A stretch of DNA of 18,257 nt from assembly GCA_037447655.1 (NCBI GenBank), contig JBBHKE010000190.1, positions 378,597-396,853 of the forward strand, read 5' to 3'. Shown here piece by piece: positions 9,626 to 17,614 of this stretch; the stretch's first letter is position 1; each line of letters starts with the position of its first letter. This DNA is from Zygnema cylindricum (taxonomy: Eukaryota; Streptophyta; Zygnematophyceae; Zygnematales; Zygnemataceae). The notes beneath the pieces were generated by a model. That model made no database searches and was not told where the DNA came from. It saw only the letters and a list, made by a program, of their open reading frames with translations. The position numbers and the translations under genes are program-made.

Positions 9626-9970
9626 CGGATAATATGACTAGGATAGATCTCGAGTAATGATGATTGTACGGTAGTGGTAGCTTAGTAGTTGCTTAGTGGT
9701 AGCTTGGTTTTTGACATACGAAGAGTACGGTGTAAATATTCTGTACAACAGAGGTTTGTCCTTTTGACTAGTTAGGTTATTAGAGTAGATACAGTACGGT
9801 TGGTATGCCTCCGTACTCTGAGTATAACTTGCAAGACTTAGATTATTTTATGTATCGCAGTCAAGTTTATCAAAGCAATGGCAAACTGTTTTCTGCATCT
9901 TTGACCTGTTGGTGTGATCACTCTGTTTGGTGCTTTCATGTGAAACTTTGTTGAGGTATTCTATGATAGA

Positions 9971-9978
9971 ATATATAT
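9971..9978 (+). promoter_or_regulatory. TATA-like core promoter of the left LTR
   Basis: ATATATAT is flanked by GATAGA and GTGTGTGAAG, about 310 bp before the LTR end. It is the only strong TATA-like site in the LTR and is kept in the right LTR. Transcription would start roughly 30 bp downstream, near 10005. Confidence 0.5.
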
Positions 9979-10255
9979 GTGTGTGAAGTTTCATTGTATT
10001 CCAGTATCTCTGTAAGATTCAGTGAGCAGTCTAAGTGGTTAGTTTGTGAAGCTGTCAGCTGTTTTTGTGAAACTCTGGAGCCTATATCTTCTAGATGCCT
10101 TGGTGGATTCAGCTGTAACTTTGGGAGTTTATAGTGTATATGATATACTGCTTATTGGTGCAGTTTGAGGTGATTCTGTTCAGTTTGGAGTAATCTGTGC
10201 TGTCTGAAACACAGCTGTTTTTGAGGTAGTCTGTGGGTGTTTCCGTGAGTAATCC

Positions 10256-10902
10256 ATGGCTGAAATAGGCTATGGACAACAGGTTATGGGCCCACACCCA
10301 TGGCTACCTATATTTGATGGATCAAAATATCACTACTGGAAGTGTGCGCTTGAGAGCTACTTCGAGATGATGGAGCTAATGGATGTGGTGGACGGTACCT
10401 TGGCCGAAACATCAAATGATTGGAAAAGGAAAAATCATGAGTGTCTTAGGGTTATCAAAAACTCCTTGACTGAGGATTCGTAATGTCATACCTAAGTTTT
10501 AGAAGGGCAGCTGAATTATGGAAGAGCTTAGAATGTATGTATGCAAAGACGTCTTTATATCATTGGCTTAATAGTGTTACCAAAATAGTTGAACACAAGT
10601 ATGTAGGAGGTAGTATGGAGAAACATTGTATTGACTTACAAGTATTATTTGCAGAAAATGATTTGGCAGGGGGAAACTTTACAGATGCTCAACAAGCTAT
10701 CTTGTTAATGAGATGTCTACCTAAAGAATATAAGAGTGCACTAGATCGATTGACTTTAATTGATAAAAATGATTGGAGTATAACTCTAGCTAGACGAGCT
10801 ATTCTAGATGAAGAGGCTAATAGAAAGGTGTTATCAAGTGAATGGAATATGAAGGAATCTAAGTCTCAGTTTCAAAAATTTAAAGGTAATAGTGAGTTCT
10901 GA
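10256..10902 (+). pseudogene. Copia-type Gag, UBN2-like domain (frameshifted)
   Basis: Gag starts at an ATG inside the LTR (context CCATGG) and reads MAEIGYGQQVMGPHPWLPIF straight through the primer-binding site. The first part has the typical FDGSKYHYWKCALESYF and DVVDGT pattern of copia Gag (the family also called UBN2 or Retrotran_gag_2). It stops at TAA 10481-10483. The second part, in another frame from ATG 10483, has AAELWKSLECMYAKTS, VEHKYVGGSMEKHC and LMRCLPKEYKSALDRL, and ends at TGA 10900-10902 just before the zinc knuckle. The frame change is within the domain, so it is most likely a mutation. Gag builds the particle that packages element RNA. Confidence 0.88.
10282..10295 (+). promoter_or_regulatory. 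Primer-binding site for a half initiator tRNA-Met
   Basis: GGTTATGGGCCCAC follows the LTR end with no gap. It is the complement of 14 nt of the anticodon stem-loop of plant initiator tRNA-Met, ending near nucleotide 39, not of the tRNA 3' end. Drosophila copia uses the same trick: the initiator tRNA is cut in the anticodon loop and the 5' half primes minus-strand DNA. Most plant copia elements instead pair with the tRNA 3' end (TGGTATCAGAG). Confidence 0.85.
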
Positions 10903-11976
10903 GATCGGCCAGAGAATTGTTTTTACTGTAATGATTTAGGACATACCTTCAGGGTATGTCCATCGTATAAAAGTGCATGTGTTACAGGGAATTTCAGAGA
11001 TGGATGGGACAACACCCTAGTTCGAACCCCAACAAGAAAGGAATCAAGTGCTTTCGTGAGTGAGAGACAAGACTCGACAAATGACAAAAGGCATACACCG
11101 TGTGTTGACGAATTTATGTATTTATCGACCTTCTGTGGTGTTTGGAATGGAGTAAAGGAGGAGGTGACAGAAAAGGATTTAATGTCTGTCCCTTTTCCCG
11201 ACGTCAGATTGGTGAGTAACAAAGAGTTACAGGAGGAAGAGTTGTTTGAAGTAAGAGAAATTAGAGGAAGAGAAGGTCACTTGGAAGTGGAAGCCGAAAA
11301 ATACTTAAACATAAAGACTAATAGACTAAACCCAATTTTTCTAGAAGGACCGGGCGAAGATATGAAGAAAACTGGAATTAAGAATGAGGTGTATAATGTG
11401 GAAACTGGTGGAAGGAGTTATGTCACCGAAGATAGTGTGGTGAAGGACGAAAGAGAGAAGGACACGATTTCTGTGACCTTATCAAGTGAAAAATCTGTGA
11501 GTGAAAATTGCTTACAAGAAAGTTTGTTAACTAAAGCAAGAGGAGTTGAAGGAGGAGATGGACACTTAGAAGCAGAAACTAGAAGTAAGGTGGCCGTGAA
11601 AATTGGTGAACTAGGAGAAAAACAAAGAAAAACTGTTCAAAAAATTGGAGTGAGAAAAGAAGTTTGTGGGATTGAAAATTGTAATAGAAATGCAAAAGTT
11701 AAAAAAGTGCAGCTGAAAAGAAGAAGAATCAAAATTAAAATTTCTCAAATGAATGAAGTTGATGGAAGTAGCAAATCTATGGAGAAAAACATAAAGGTGA
11801 AACAGAAAACTAGTATTTGTGACTTTAAACGAGTAGAAAAATGTGATAGAAATGTAAACTTTCAAACAAGACAAAAGATCATGAAGAAAACAAAAAGAAG
11901 ATGTAATATTCAAAGGATCAAGGGTAGAAGAAAACATGCTCAGAAAGTGATCAAGAAAAGAGAGCGGAAGAAATGA
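10903..11976 (+). CDS. Gag zinc knuckle joined to a long Lys/Glu-rich extension
   Basis: This frame is open for 357 codons after the TGA at 10900-10902 and continues the frame of the second gag part. It opens with a perfect CX2CX4HX4C knuckle, CFYCNDLGHTFRVC, at 10918-10959. About 40 residues later it enters a region with no protease or integrase motif. That region is rich in Lys, Glu and Arg, with acidic stretches first (for example KELQEEELFEVREI) and basic clusters later (KKVQLKRRRIKIKI; KGRRKHAQKVIKKRERKK at the C-terminus) that look like nuclear-localisation or nucleic-acid-binding segments. It has diverged internal repeats at about 11260-11415 and 11545-11695 (GHLE.E ... K.G[IV][KR][NK]EV ... 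[IV]E). No transmembrane segment is seen. It stays open while the flanking gag is broken. Function unknown; I do not recognise a family. Confidence 0.7.
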   Translation, partial: DRPENCFYCNDLGHTFRVCPSYKSACVTGNFRDGWDNTLVRTPTRKESSAFVSERQDSTNDKRHTPCVDEFMYLSTFCGVWNGVKEEVTEKDLMSVPFPDVRLVSNKELQEEELFEVREIRGREGHLEVEAEKYLNIKTNRLNPIFLEGPGEDMKKTGIKNEVYNVETGGRSYVTEDSVVKDEREKDTISVTLSSEKSVSENCLQESLLTKARGVEGGDGHLEAETRSKVAVKIGELGEKQRKTVQKIGVRKEVCGIENCNRNAKVKKVQLKRRRIKIKISQMNEVDGSSKSMEKNIKVKQKTSICDFKRVEKCDRNVNFQTRQKIMKKTKRRCNIQRIKGRRKHAQKVIKKRERKK

Positions 11977-12724
11977 TTTTCTGGAGGATATTTCTGAAGA
12001 ATGTGAATTTAGAGAAATCTTAGTTTTGGAAAAACTTATTTTACAGGCATGTCTTATAAAGACAACTTTGTTTGACATTCTATTTGTTTTTGGTTGGACT
12101 TTAGATTTGTATTCTTCCTTGTTGCGTTAGTTGAAAAGATTTATTTATGTATTTTTGAAAACGAAGGAGGTGGTGGAAGCAATGACTTGTTCAGGAACGA
12201 AAATTTTGGGAGACATGGCAGAGCACAGCGAAAGCAGTGGAGAATCATCAAAAGAAGTTCGCGTCGCGAACAGCGACGCAGCATAGCGGCGCAGCAAAAG
12301 GAGTGGTGCTGTATGACACTTACACGCTGATTATTTTATTCCAGGTACAGGCGACTAAAAATTCAAGGGTTATGCATTTATGGCGTAAGGGGAGCTATTA
12401 CAGGACACTTTTTGTAAGAAGGTAGCAAGCGACTGGGAATTGGCAGAGGGCAGCAGGAGCAATGGCGACGTCGACAAAGCACTGGTGATGTGGTGTTTTT
12501 GCTAAATTTATTGTATGATGAACAATGGAGGCTGATACAGAATTTTGAATATTTAAATATATATATTTTTTATTCTTTTGTTTATACATTTGAGTGGAAA
12601 CATTTGCGTACAGCATGGACTAATGAGTCTAAAGCTTTAGGGGAGTGTAGAATTTGAAAGCTTTAGTCTCAGTAGATGAGGCTATGAGGAGGAAGTTAAA
12701 GGTGAAAAAGAGCAGCAGTTAGGA

Positions 12725-12840
12725 CTGCGATGTCGAACTAGCGCAGCGTAGCAGCATAGCAGTACACGCTGCACTTTGTATTCATACTGCGCTGCGATGT
12801 CACACTAGCGCAACGTAGCAGCATAGCAGTACACGCTGCA
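12725..12840 (+). repeat. Two copies of a 49-bp GC-rich repeat, period 67 bp
   Basis: Positions 12725-12773 and 12792-12840 are near-identical, each running from CTGCGATGTC to ACACGCTGCA through a GCGCA.CGTAGCAGCATAGCAG core. They lie 37 bp upstream of the right LTR, in a place where elements often keep cis signals. Confidence 0.88.
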
Positions 12841-12870
12841 TATTTTTTGGGTGCACGAAACTAAATTTTC

Positions 12871-12877
12871 GGGGGAG
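12871..12877 (+). promoter_or_regulatory. Polypurine tract of the copia-type element
   Basis: GGGGGAG, preceded by a T-rich stretch (AAATTTTC), directly abuts the TGTTG start of the right LTR. This is the usual position and composition of the plus-strand DNA primer of LTR retrotransposons. Confidence 0.88.
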
Positions 12878-13052
12878 TGTTGTTTTAAAAAGTCAGGTTC
12901 GTGCGTACGAGACAGTTTGCCTGTAACTGCTAATTGGATTTAATATGGAGGTTTGAATAGATTCACGAATTGGGGGAGCGAACGGATTGATATTATTAAA
13001 GTGATGTAAAATACTCATTGAATGGTGTGAACAAGCTGTGACAAATGGACGG

Positions 13053-13071
13053 CGGATCGCGAAGCGATCCG
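13053..13071. repeat. Palindrome in the right LTR
   Basis: CGGATCGC-GAA-GCGATCCG is a perfect 8-bp stem with a 3-base loop. The matching site in the left LTR has lost one outer pair (T in place of C). Confidence 0.7.
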
Positions 13072-13175
13072 ATGTAAAATAAACGGAATGTTGGAATAGG
13101 CGCCGCCAATACTGCGGAGCTGCGACGCAGTTAAGTCAACATAGCTGCGGCTATTTGTATGATCCATACGGACAA

Positions 13176-13274
13176 GCGGAGCCAGCGCAACCAGCGCAGC
13201 CAGCGCAGCCAACGCAACCAGCGCAGCCAGCGCAGCCAGCGCAACCAGCGCAGCCAGCGCAGCTAGCGCAGCTG
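13176..13274 (+). repeat. 9-bp minisatellite in the right LTR, 11 units
   Basis: Eleven units related to GCGCAGCCA, with GCGCAACCA and ACGCAACCA variants. There are six more units than in the left LTR, which explains 54 of the 63 bp of LTR length difference. Confidence 0.92.
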
Positions 13275-13621
13275 CGGATAATATGACTAGGATAGATCTC
13301 GAGTAATGATGATTGTACGGTAGTGGTAGCTTAGTAGTTGCTTAGTGGTAGCTTGGTTTTTGACATACGAAGAGTACGGTGTAAATATTCTGTACAACAG
13401 AGGTTTGTCCTTTTGACTAGTTAGGTTAATAGAGTAGATACAGTACTGCTGGTATGCCTCCGTACTCTGAGTATAACTTGCAGGACTTAGATTGTTTTAT
13501 GTATCGCAGTCAAGTTAATCAAAGTAATGGCAAACTGTTTTCTGCATCTTTGACCTGTTGGTGTGATCACTCTATTTGGTGCTTTCATGTGAAACTTTGT
13601 TGAGGTATTCTATGATATAGA

Positions 13622-13631
13622 ATATATATAT
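13622..13631 (+). promoter_or_regulatory. TATA-like core promoter of the right LTR
   Basis: ATATATATAT is the counterpart of the site at 9971 and has one extra AT. It could drive transcription out of the element into the gypsy RNase H and integrase sequence. Confidence 0.4.
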
Positions 13632-13931
13632 GTGTGAAGTTTCATTGTATTCCAGTATCTCTGTAAGATTCAGTGAGCAGTCTAAGTGGTTAGTTTGTGA
13701 AGCTGTCAGCTGTTTTGTGAAACTCTGGAGCCTATATCTTCTAGATGCCTTGGTGGATTCAGCTGTAACTTTGGGAGTTTATAGTGTATATGGTATACTG
13801 CTTATTGGAGCAGTTTGAGGTGATTCTGTTCAGTTTGGAGTAATCTGTGCTGTCTGAAACACAACTATTTTTGAGGTAGTCTGTGGGTGTTTTCGTGAGT
13901 AATCCATGGCTGAAATAGGCTATGGACAACA

Positions 13932-13936
13932 GTTTT
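13932..13936. repeat. Target-site duplication, right copy (GTTTT)
   Basis: This is the second copy of GTTTT, directly after the CAACA end of the right LTR. The gypsy frame continues with TTA GGC CTG (LGL). Confidence 0.95.
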
Positions 13937-14727
13937 TAGGCCTGGCTAACTACTATCAGAGATTCATCCCCAAATTTAGCAGTCACGCTCAACCATTGAA
14001 CCAGTTGTTGCGGAAGGACCAGGAGTGGCAGTGGACGGAGGAGCAACAGATTTCCTTCCAGTTTATAAAGGATTCCCTTAAGCAACACCTAGTGCTTCGG
14101 ATGCCCGATCATCAAAGGTCGTTCCTCCTTTACACGGATTAGAGCCGGTTTGGATTGGGAGCCATTTTAGCTCAACTGGATGATGGAGGGGCTGAATATG
14201 TGGTAGCTTACGCCAGTAGAAGTAACACCAGAGTGGAGGGGAATTATAGCAGCTAGCACGGGGAATTAGTGGCTGCAATTTGGGCCATCCAACATTTCAG
14301 ACCATATCTCTACGGAGTCCATTTTACCCTGATTACGGATCACCAACCTCTCAAGTGGACTATGGAGAACACCAAGCTCCCTGGCAAGCTGGCCAGATGG
14401 GTGTTAATACTGTAGGAATATGATTTCGACATAATCCACCGGGCCAAGAAAATCCAGGGGAATGTCAACAGGATTAGCAAAAATCTTGATCCTTCCACTA
14501 GGGATTCCAAAGGGGCCCGTCAAGATGAAGATTCCGAAATCACTATGGGACTCATTCGAGCTTCCTCTGCCTTTATTTGGCTTCCTCAATTTGGGGGAGA
14601 ATTGGCAACTTTCTCCGCAGACGTGGAGGGGCAAGCCCCAATAGAACCCGGGCGGATAGATATTTGGAATGACCCCGATGCACTTCAATCTATCCAAGAA
14701 GGTTCTCCTCATATCCATTTGTCTTGA
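13937..14727 (+). pseudogene. Ty3/gypsy reverse transcriptase end and RNase H
   Basis: The gypsy frame resumes with LGLANYYQRFIPKFSSHAQP (end of the reverse transcriptase) and runs into RNase H. Its active-site pattern is FLLYTD[15 protein letters not shown] (Asp kept, TAG at 14140-14142), HGELVAAIWAIQHFRPYLYG (Glu) and LITDHQPLKW (Asp). Further stops are at 14254-14256 and 14413-14415. The block EYDFDIIHRAKK closes the domain and a less conserved connection segment follows to the stop at 14725-14727. RNase H removes the RNA strand from RNA-DNA hybrids during reverse transcription. Confidence 0.92.
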
Positions 14728-15940
14728 GTGTAGTTATCGAGGGTTCAAGCTTGAATGGGGGCGTAGGAATGGGAGAGAGGCATTTTAATCCAAAAATAGG
14801 CAAACGGTAGCAGGAGAGTGGTTCCTCCCCCGACCGATAGGGAGACTCTCATTCTTCGCCTCCACTAACAATCTGGCCATTTTGGGCAAAAACGGACCAC
14901 CTCCATGGTCACAAGATCGTATTGGTGGCACGCGTTGCGGACCCAATTCAACCGGATTGTGCATAGGTGTTCTTCCTGTGACCGCGTCAAAGCAAATTTC
15001 GACAAAAAAGGGAGGCGCCCAGCTTCATTCCCTTCCAATGCGGGGAATGTTTTATCGGTGGTCTTACGATCTGCTAGGTCCTCTCCCCATTAGCAGACGA
15101 GGGAACTGCTTTGTATTGGTAATGATAGAGCATTTTTCTAAGTGGATCGAATTGGTTGTCTTAACCCAGAAGGAGTCGAAGGTGATTGCGGACGCATTCT
15201 TGCAGAGAGGGTTGTCCTAATTTGGGGCCCCAGCCGAAGTTTTGACCGACCAGGGCTCCGAATTTGCGGGAGAATTCTCCAACTTGTTTGAATTATGACT
15301 CATCGACCAGCGGCTGACCAATCGAGACCACCCACAAGCCAACAGTTTGGGCGAGAGGTGCCTACAGACAATGAAGCAGTCACTATGCAAATATGTTGTG
15401 GAAGAGGATTTAAGAGAGTGGGATAGAAGGGTGCCTTCGATTGCCATGGGGTACAGGTTCAGCCGACAAGCCTCCCTCCACTCCTACAGTCGTTATTTCA
15501 TTTTGTTCGGACGACATCAAATCTTACCCGGCGCCGCCTCCGCTAAAGTGGTCGTCCTTCCAGAGATGGATAGCAAAGGGACGGTTGAGAAACTGATTGC
15601 CAACAAGGCCAATGTATTTCACCTAGAAATGCCTCTGGCCATAGGGATTTACAAGCAGCTCAGCACCGAGATCAACTCTGATATTCGCAACGCTGGAGCG
15701 AGAATTTTGTCCCGCGGCAAAGTCGATTTTTGCCTCGGGATTTCGTGTATTGGATGCAACAGAAAAAGGACACTCTCGAAATTTCGGCGAGAAGGGTGAT
15801 CTTGAAAGTGGTGGAGGTTTCCAATAAGAATGTCTTGACACTTGAAGGAAAAGACGGCCTCAAAATTAAGGAAAATCAGATCAATGTAACTCCCTGTCAT
15901 ATGCGGGGATTGAAGGACAAGCCTACTTTCCACCTCACCT
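14728..15940 (+). pseudogene. Ty3/gypsy integrase (degenerate)
   Basis: The N-terminal zinc-binding HHCC module is at about 14860-14975 (LRLH-stop-QSGHFGQKRT ... YWWHALRTQF ... CSSCDRVKANF). A frameshift near 15010 leads into the catalytic core: SYDLLGPLPIS (Asp 15068), VLTDQGSEF (Asp 15248) and SLGERCLQTMK (Glu 15353), the expected D,D,E triad with about 35 residues between the last two. Stops at 15218-15220 and about 15297-15299 break it. A second frameshift near 15725 leads to the C-terminal part, DFVYWMQQKKD ... VILKVVEVSNKNVLTLEGKDG ... VTPCHM, which resembles the GPY/F-type module. Integrase inserts the DNA copy into the host genome. No chromodomain is seen; a PHD finger follows instead. 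Confidence 0.92.
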
Positions 15941-16119
15941 ATTTTGTCGATCCTCCATCATGTTCCTCCGACTGCCTCTCGTCCTCCTCTCAGAATCGTG
16001 TCCTTGTATGTGACCAATGGGACCTGTGTTGGCATCAATCTTGCCTCCCCTCCTCTTGGGACCCTCGTCCTAAACCCTCTGAACTCTGGTTCTGCGGGAA
16101 TTGGGAATTGGGCGGGTAA
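15941..16119 (+). pseudogene. PHD-type zinc finger at the integrase C-terminus
   Basis: In the same frame as the integrase tail, a C4HC3 pattern is visible. Cys codons are at 15961 and 15973 (CSSDC); VLVCDQWDLCWHQSC gives Cys 16009, a Trp at 16018 where Cys is expected, His 16033 and Cys 16042; ELWFCGNW gives Cys 16093 and a Trp at 16102 where the last Cys is expected. Spacing (X3, X11, X2, X4-His, X2, X16, X2) fits a PHD finger, and both Trp codons are TGG, one base from TGC/TGT. The WH and WFC aromatic positions are kept. PHD fingers commonly bind histone H3 tails, so the likely role was to steer integration to a chromatin state. The frame ends at a TAA at 16117-16119. Confidence 0.78.
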
Positions 16120-16158
16120 TGATACTTATGTCTTAGTCACGGTTGACTTAGAGGGGGG

Positions 16159-16304
16159 AAAATTAGGAAAAAGGACCTTGTTACCCATTATTCCATCCCT
16201 TTCCCCGGCCCAGTGGGGAAAGGAGGGGGAGAAGATATCTTTTCGCCCTCTCTATACACTCATCCCTCTTTTTGCATCCAAGTTAATGGGAGAAAGGCGG
16301 GCAC
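16159..16304 (+). repeat. Direct repeat of about 145 bp, first copy
   Basis: Starts AAAATTAGGAAAAAGGAC and ends GGCGGGCAC. It contains a perfect 9-bp hairpin stem (CCTTTCCCC at 16198-16206 with GGGGAAAGG at 16215-16223) followed by a purine run. By eye it is about 90% identical to 17615-17758. Confidence 0.9.
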
Positions 16305-17614
16305 CAGTGGGAATGGGCATTCTAATGGGAAGAAATCGCACTCTAAGGGGTTGTTTGTAGGACTGAGATGTCGATAACTCAGGGCAGTTGGCCCTCCTCT
16401 CATGTTTCTCCGGCACGCTCGATAGTTGTCAAGCTCATTTGCATTGCCGGCACTTTTTTAGATCACCATGGACTTCCGGGCCCCTTCTCCATTGTAAGGT
16501 CCTCGGATTACAAAGGAAAGAGTGTACCCAGCAGAATTAGATCCTTCAATTTTCCAAACTGAGCGGAACGCACTTTATTTCGCGCCTAACGGAGGCCGAA
16601 AGACGGAGTTATTACGTTTCAAGATTACCATTTCTGTTACATTCGACCAGTTTCTGCCCGTCACTTTAGGGGCTACATTGTGGAACGCTGCGTAAATTTT
16701 GGGATAATCTTGTAGATTTTGTTGTTGGCTGTCTGTAGGAGGTTAGTTCTTGTCCAGCAAACACGTAGAGCATTTATTACCTAAAGTCAAAGTTAGGCGT
16801 TTCACGTCCATTCAGAACTTTGTGCTCAGGAGTGTATCATAGAATGACATTTCGCTTCCAATCTAGACGAAGCTAGTCGCATAACTTTTTGCCCTTAGTG
16901 TAGTACAACCTGTTTTTTCTTATGTCCGTACGATAACAATTCCTTGCCTCTGATTGGATCGGGGTATTGCTTTGACTTTGGTACTGTCAATAGGACAAAC
17001 TTTGCTTGTATAAGGCACTTGGGGCCAAAGGAGACAGGTTGTTGTTTCCGTATTGTCTCCTGAGAAAAACTCTAGAAATTCCAGCAAACTTTCTTGTGGA
17101 GAACTTTTGTTTTGTATGTGATTGTGACCCTATTGCCATCTTGTTTTGCATCCGTCCTTTCGTGGAAATTGTAGTCCGGTGGGTAGTTGGCACTATCTTT
17201 CATGTTTGGGCAATTTGGGATTGGTGTTTGTTGGAAACCGAGAAGGGTCTTGCCGGTTCCGGTTTGTGGAAACCGAGGACTCAAGGAGGCCTTACCTGTT
17301 CCGGTGTCTGCAAGAGAGATTTTGTCTCCTCTTGTTGTCAGCGTTACGTTTTGAGGGTAGGTTGAGCTCGCTTGTTATCATTCCACATTCTACCTTTATT
17401 CTCTATTTTTCTACGGCAAGGTGATATTGTTAATTCTGAGGCAGCATATCTATATTTTTTCTTTTTATTATTCTGAGTGAAAGTATCTTTGTTCTCTCTT
17501 TTGTAATCCTTTTTGGGGCTTCGGTCGGTTTTCTTCCGAGGTCGATTACTAGAATTTTGTACCAAAATAGTGGATTTTGAGAGAATCTCTGTTAGACTTT
17601 CACCACTCTGCCAC

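Larger units (their letters stand above)
9291..10281 (+). repeat. Left (5') LTR of the copia-type element
   Basis: The LTR begins TGTTGTTTTG and ends GGACAACA. It contains a GC-rich upstream part with a palindrome and a 9-bp repeat array, an AT-rich core promoter near 9971, and at its very end the start codon of gag (10256). It is 63 bp shorter than the right LTR. The difference is fully accounted for by six missing 9-bp units, an 8-bp indel near 9500 and single-base changes in simple runs. Confidence 0.95.
11977..12877 (+). other. 3' non-coding interior of the copia-type element
   Basis: I see no protein with a recognisable domain in these 900 bases, although several short open frames occur. 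The region contains GC-rich islands built on the same GCAGC/GCGCAGC theme as the LTRs: an odd palindrome at 12257-12271 (GTTCGCG-T-CGCGAAC), a GCAGC-rich patch to about 12296, and the 49-bp repeat pair at 12725-12840. It ends with the polypurine tract. Confidence 0.6.
9291..13931 (+). mobile_element. Non-autonomous copia-type LTR retrotransposon (gag without pol), 4641 bp
   Basis: The element has two long direct repeats (991 and 1054 bp) with TGTTG/CAACA ends, a 5-bp target duplication, a primer-binding site right after the left LTR, and a purine tract (GGGGGAG) right before the right LTR. Its 2.6-kb interior encodes a UBN2-like Gag with a zinc knuckle, and a Lys/Glu-rich extension. It has no protease, integrase, reverse transcriptase or RNase H. 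Such gag-only elements (called TR-GAG in plants) depend on the enzymes of a related full element. It inserted in the same orientation as the gypsy element. Counted by eye, the LTRs differ by about 30 substitutions in about 980 aligned bases, plus a few indels. Confidence 0.93.
12878..13931 (+). repeat. Right (3') LTR of the copia-type element
   Basis: It begins TGTTGTTTTA and ends GGACAACA, and aligns along its whole length with 9291-10281. Differences are scattered substitutions, an 8-bp insertion near 13089 and a larger 9-bp repeat array. The gag start codon is repeated here at 13906 and reads in frame into the downstream gypsy RNase H region. Confidence 0.95.

Noticed and set aside
10282-10295. 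tRNA gene fragment
   Set aside because: Only 14 bases match, on the complementary strand and directly at the LTR edge; this is a primer-binding site.
10481-10485. TAATG stop-start overlap in copia gag as a termination-reinitiation signal
   Set aside because: The overlap falls inside one conserved Gag domain, no slippery heptamer or other support is seen, and a further stop follows at 10900, so a frameshift mutation is more likely.
11611-12078. Open frame of 155 codons on the minus strand
   Set aside because: It lies opposite the Lys/Glu-rich coding region; its Ser/Phe-rich product is what an A-rich coding strand gives in antisense.
13176-13274. CRISPR-like array
   Set aside because: The units are 9 bp, contiguous and without spacers, inside an LTR of a eukaryotic retrotransposon.
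15944-16360. Open frame of 138 codons overlapping the PHD finger
   Set aside because: It is in another frame over the integrase tail/PHD region and shows no domain; the PHD frame explains the sequence.
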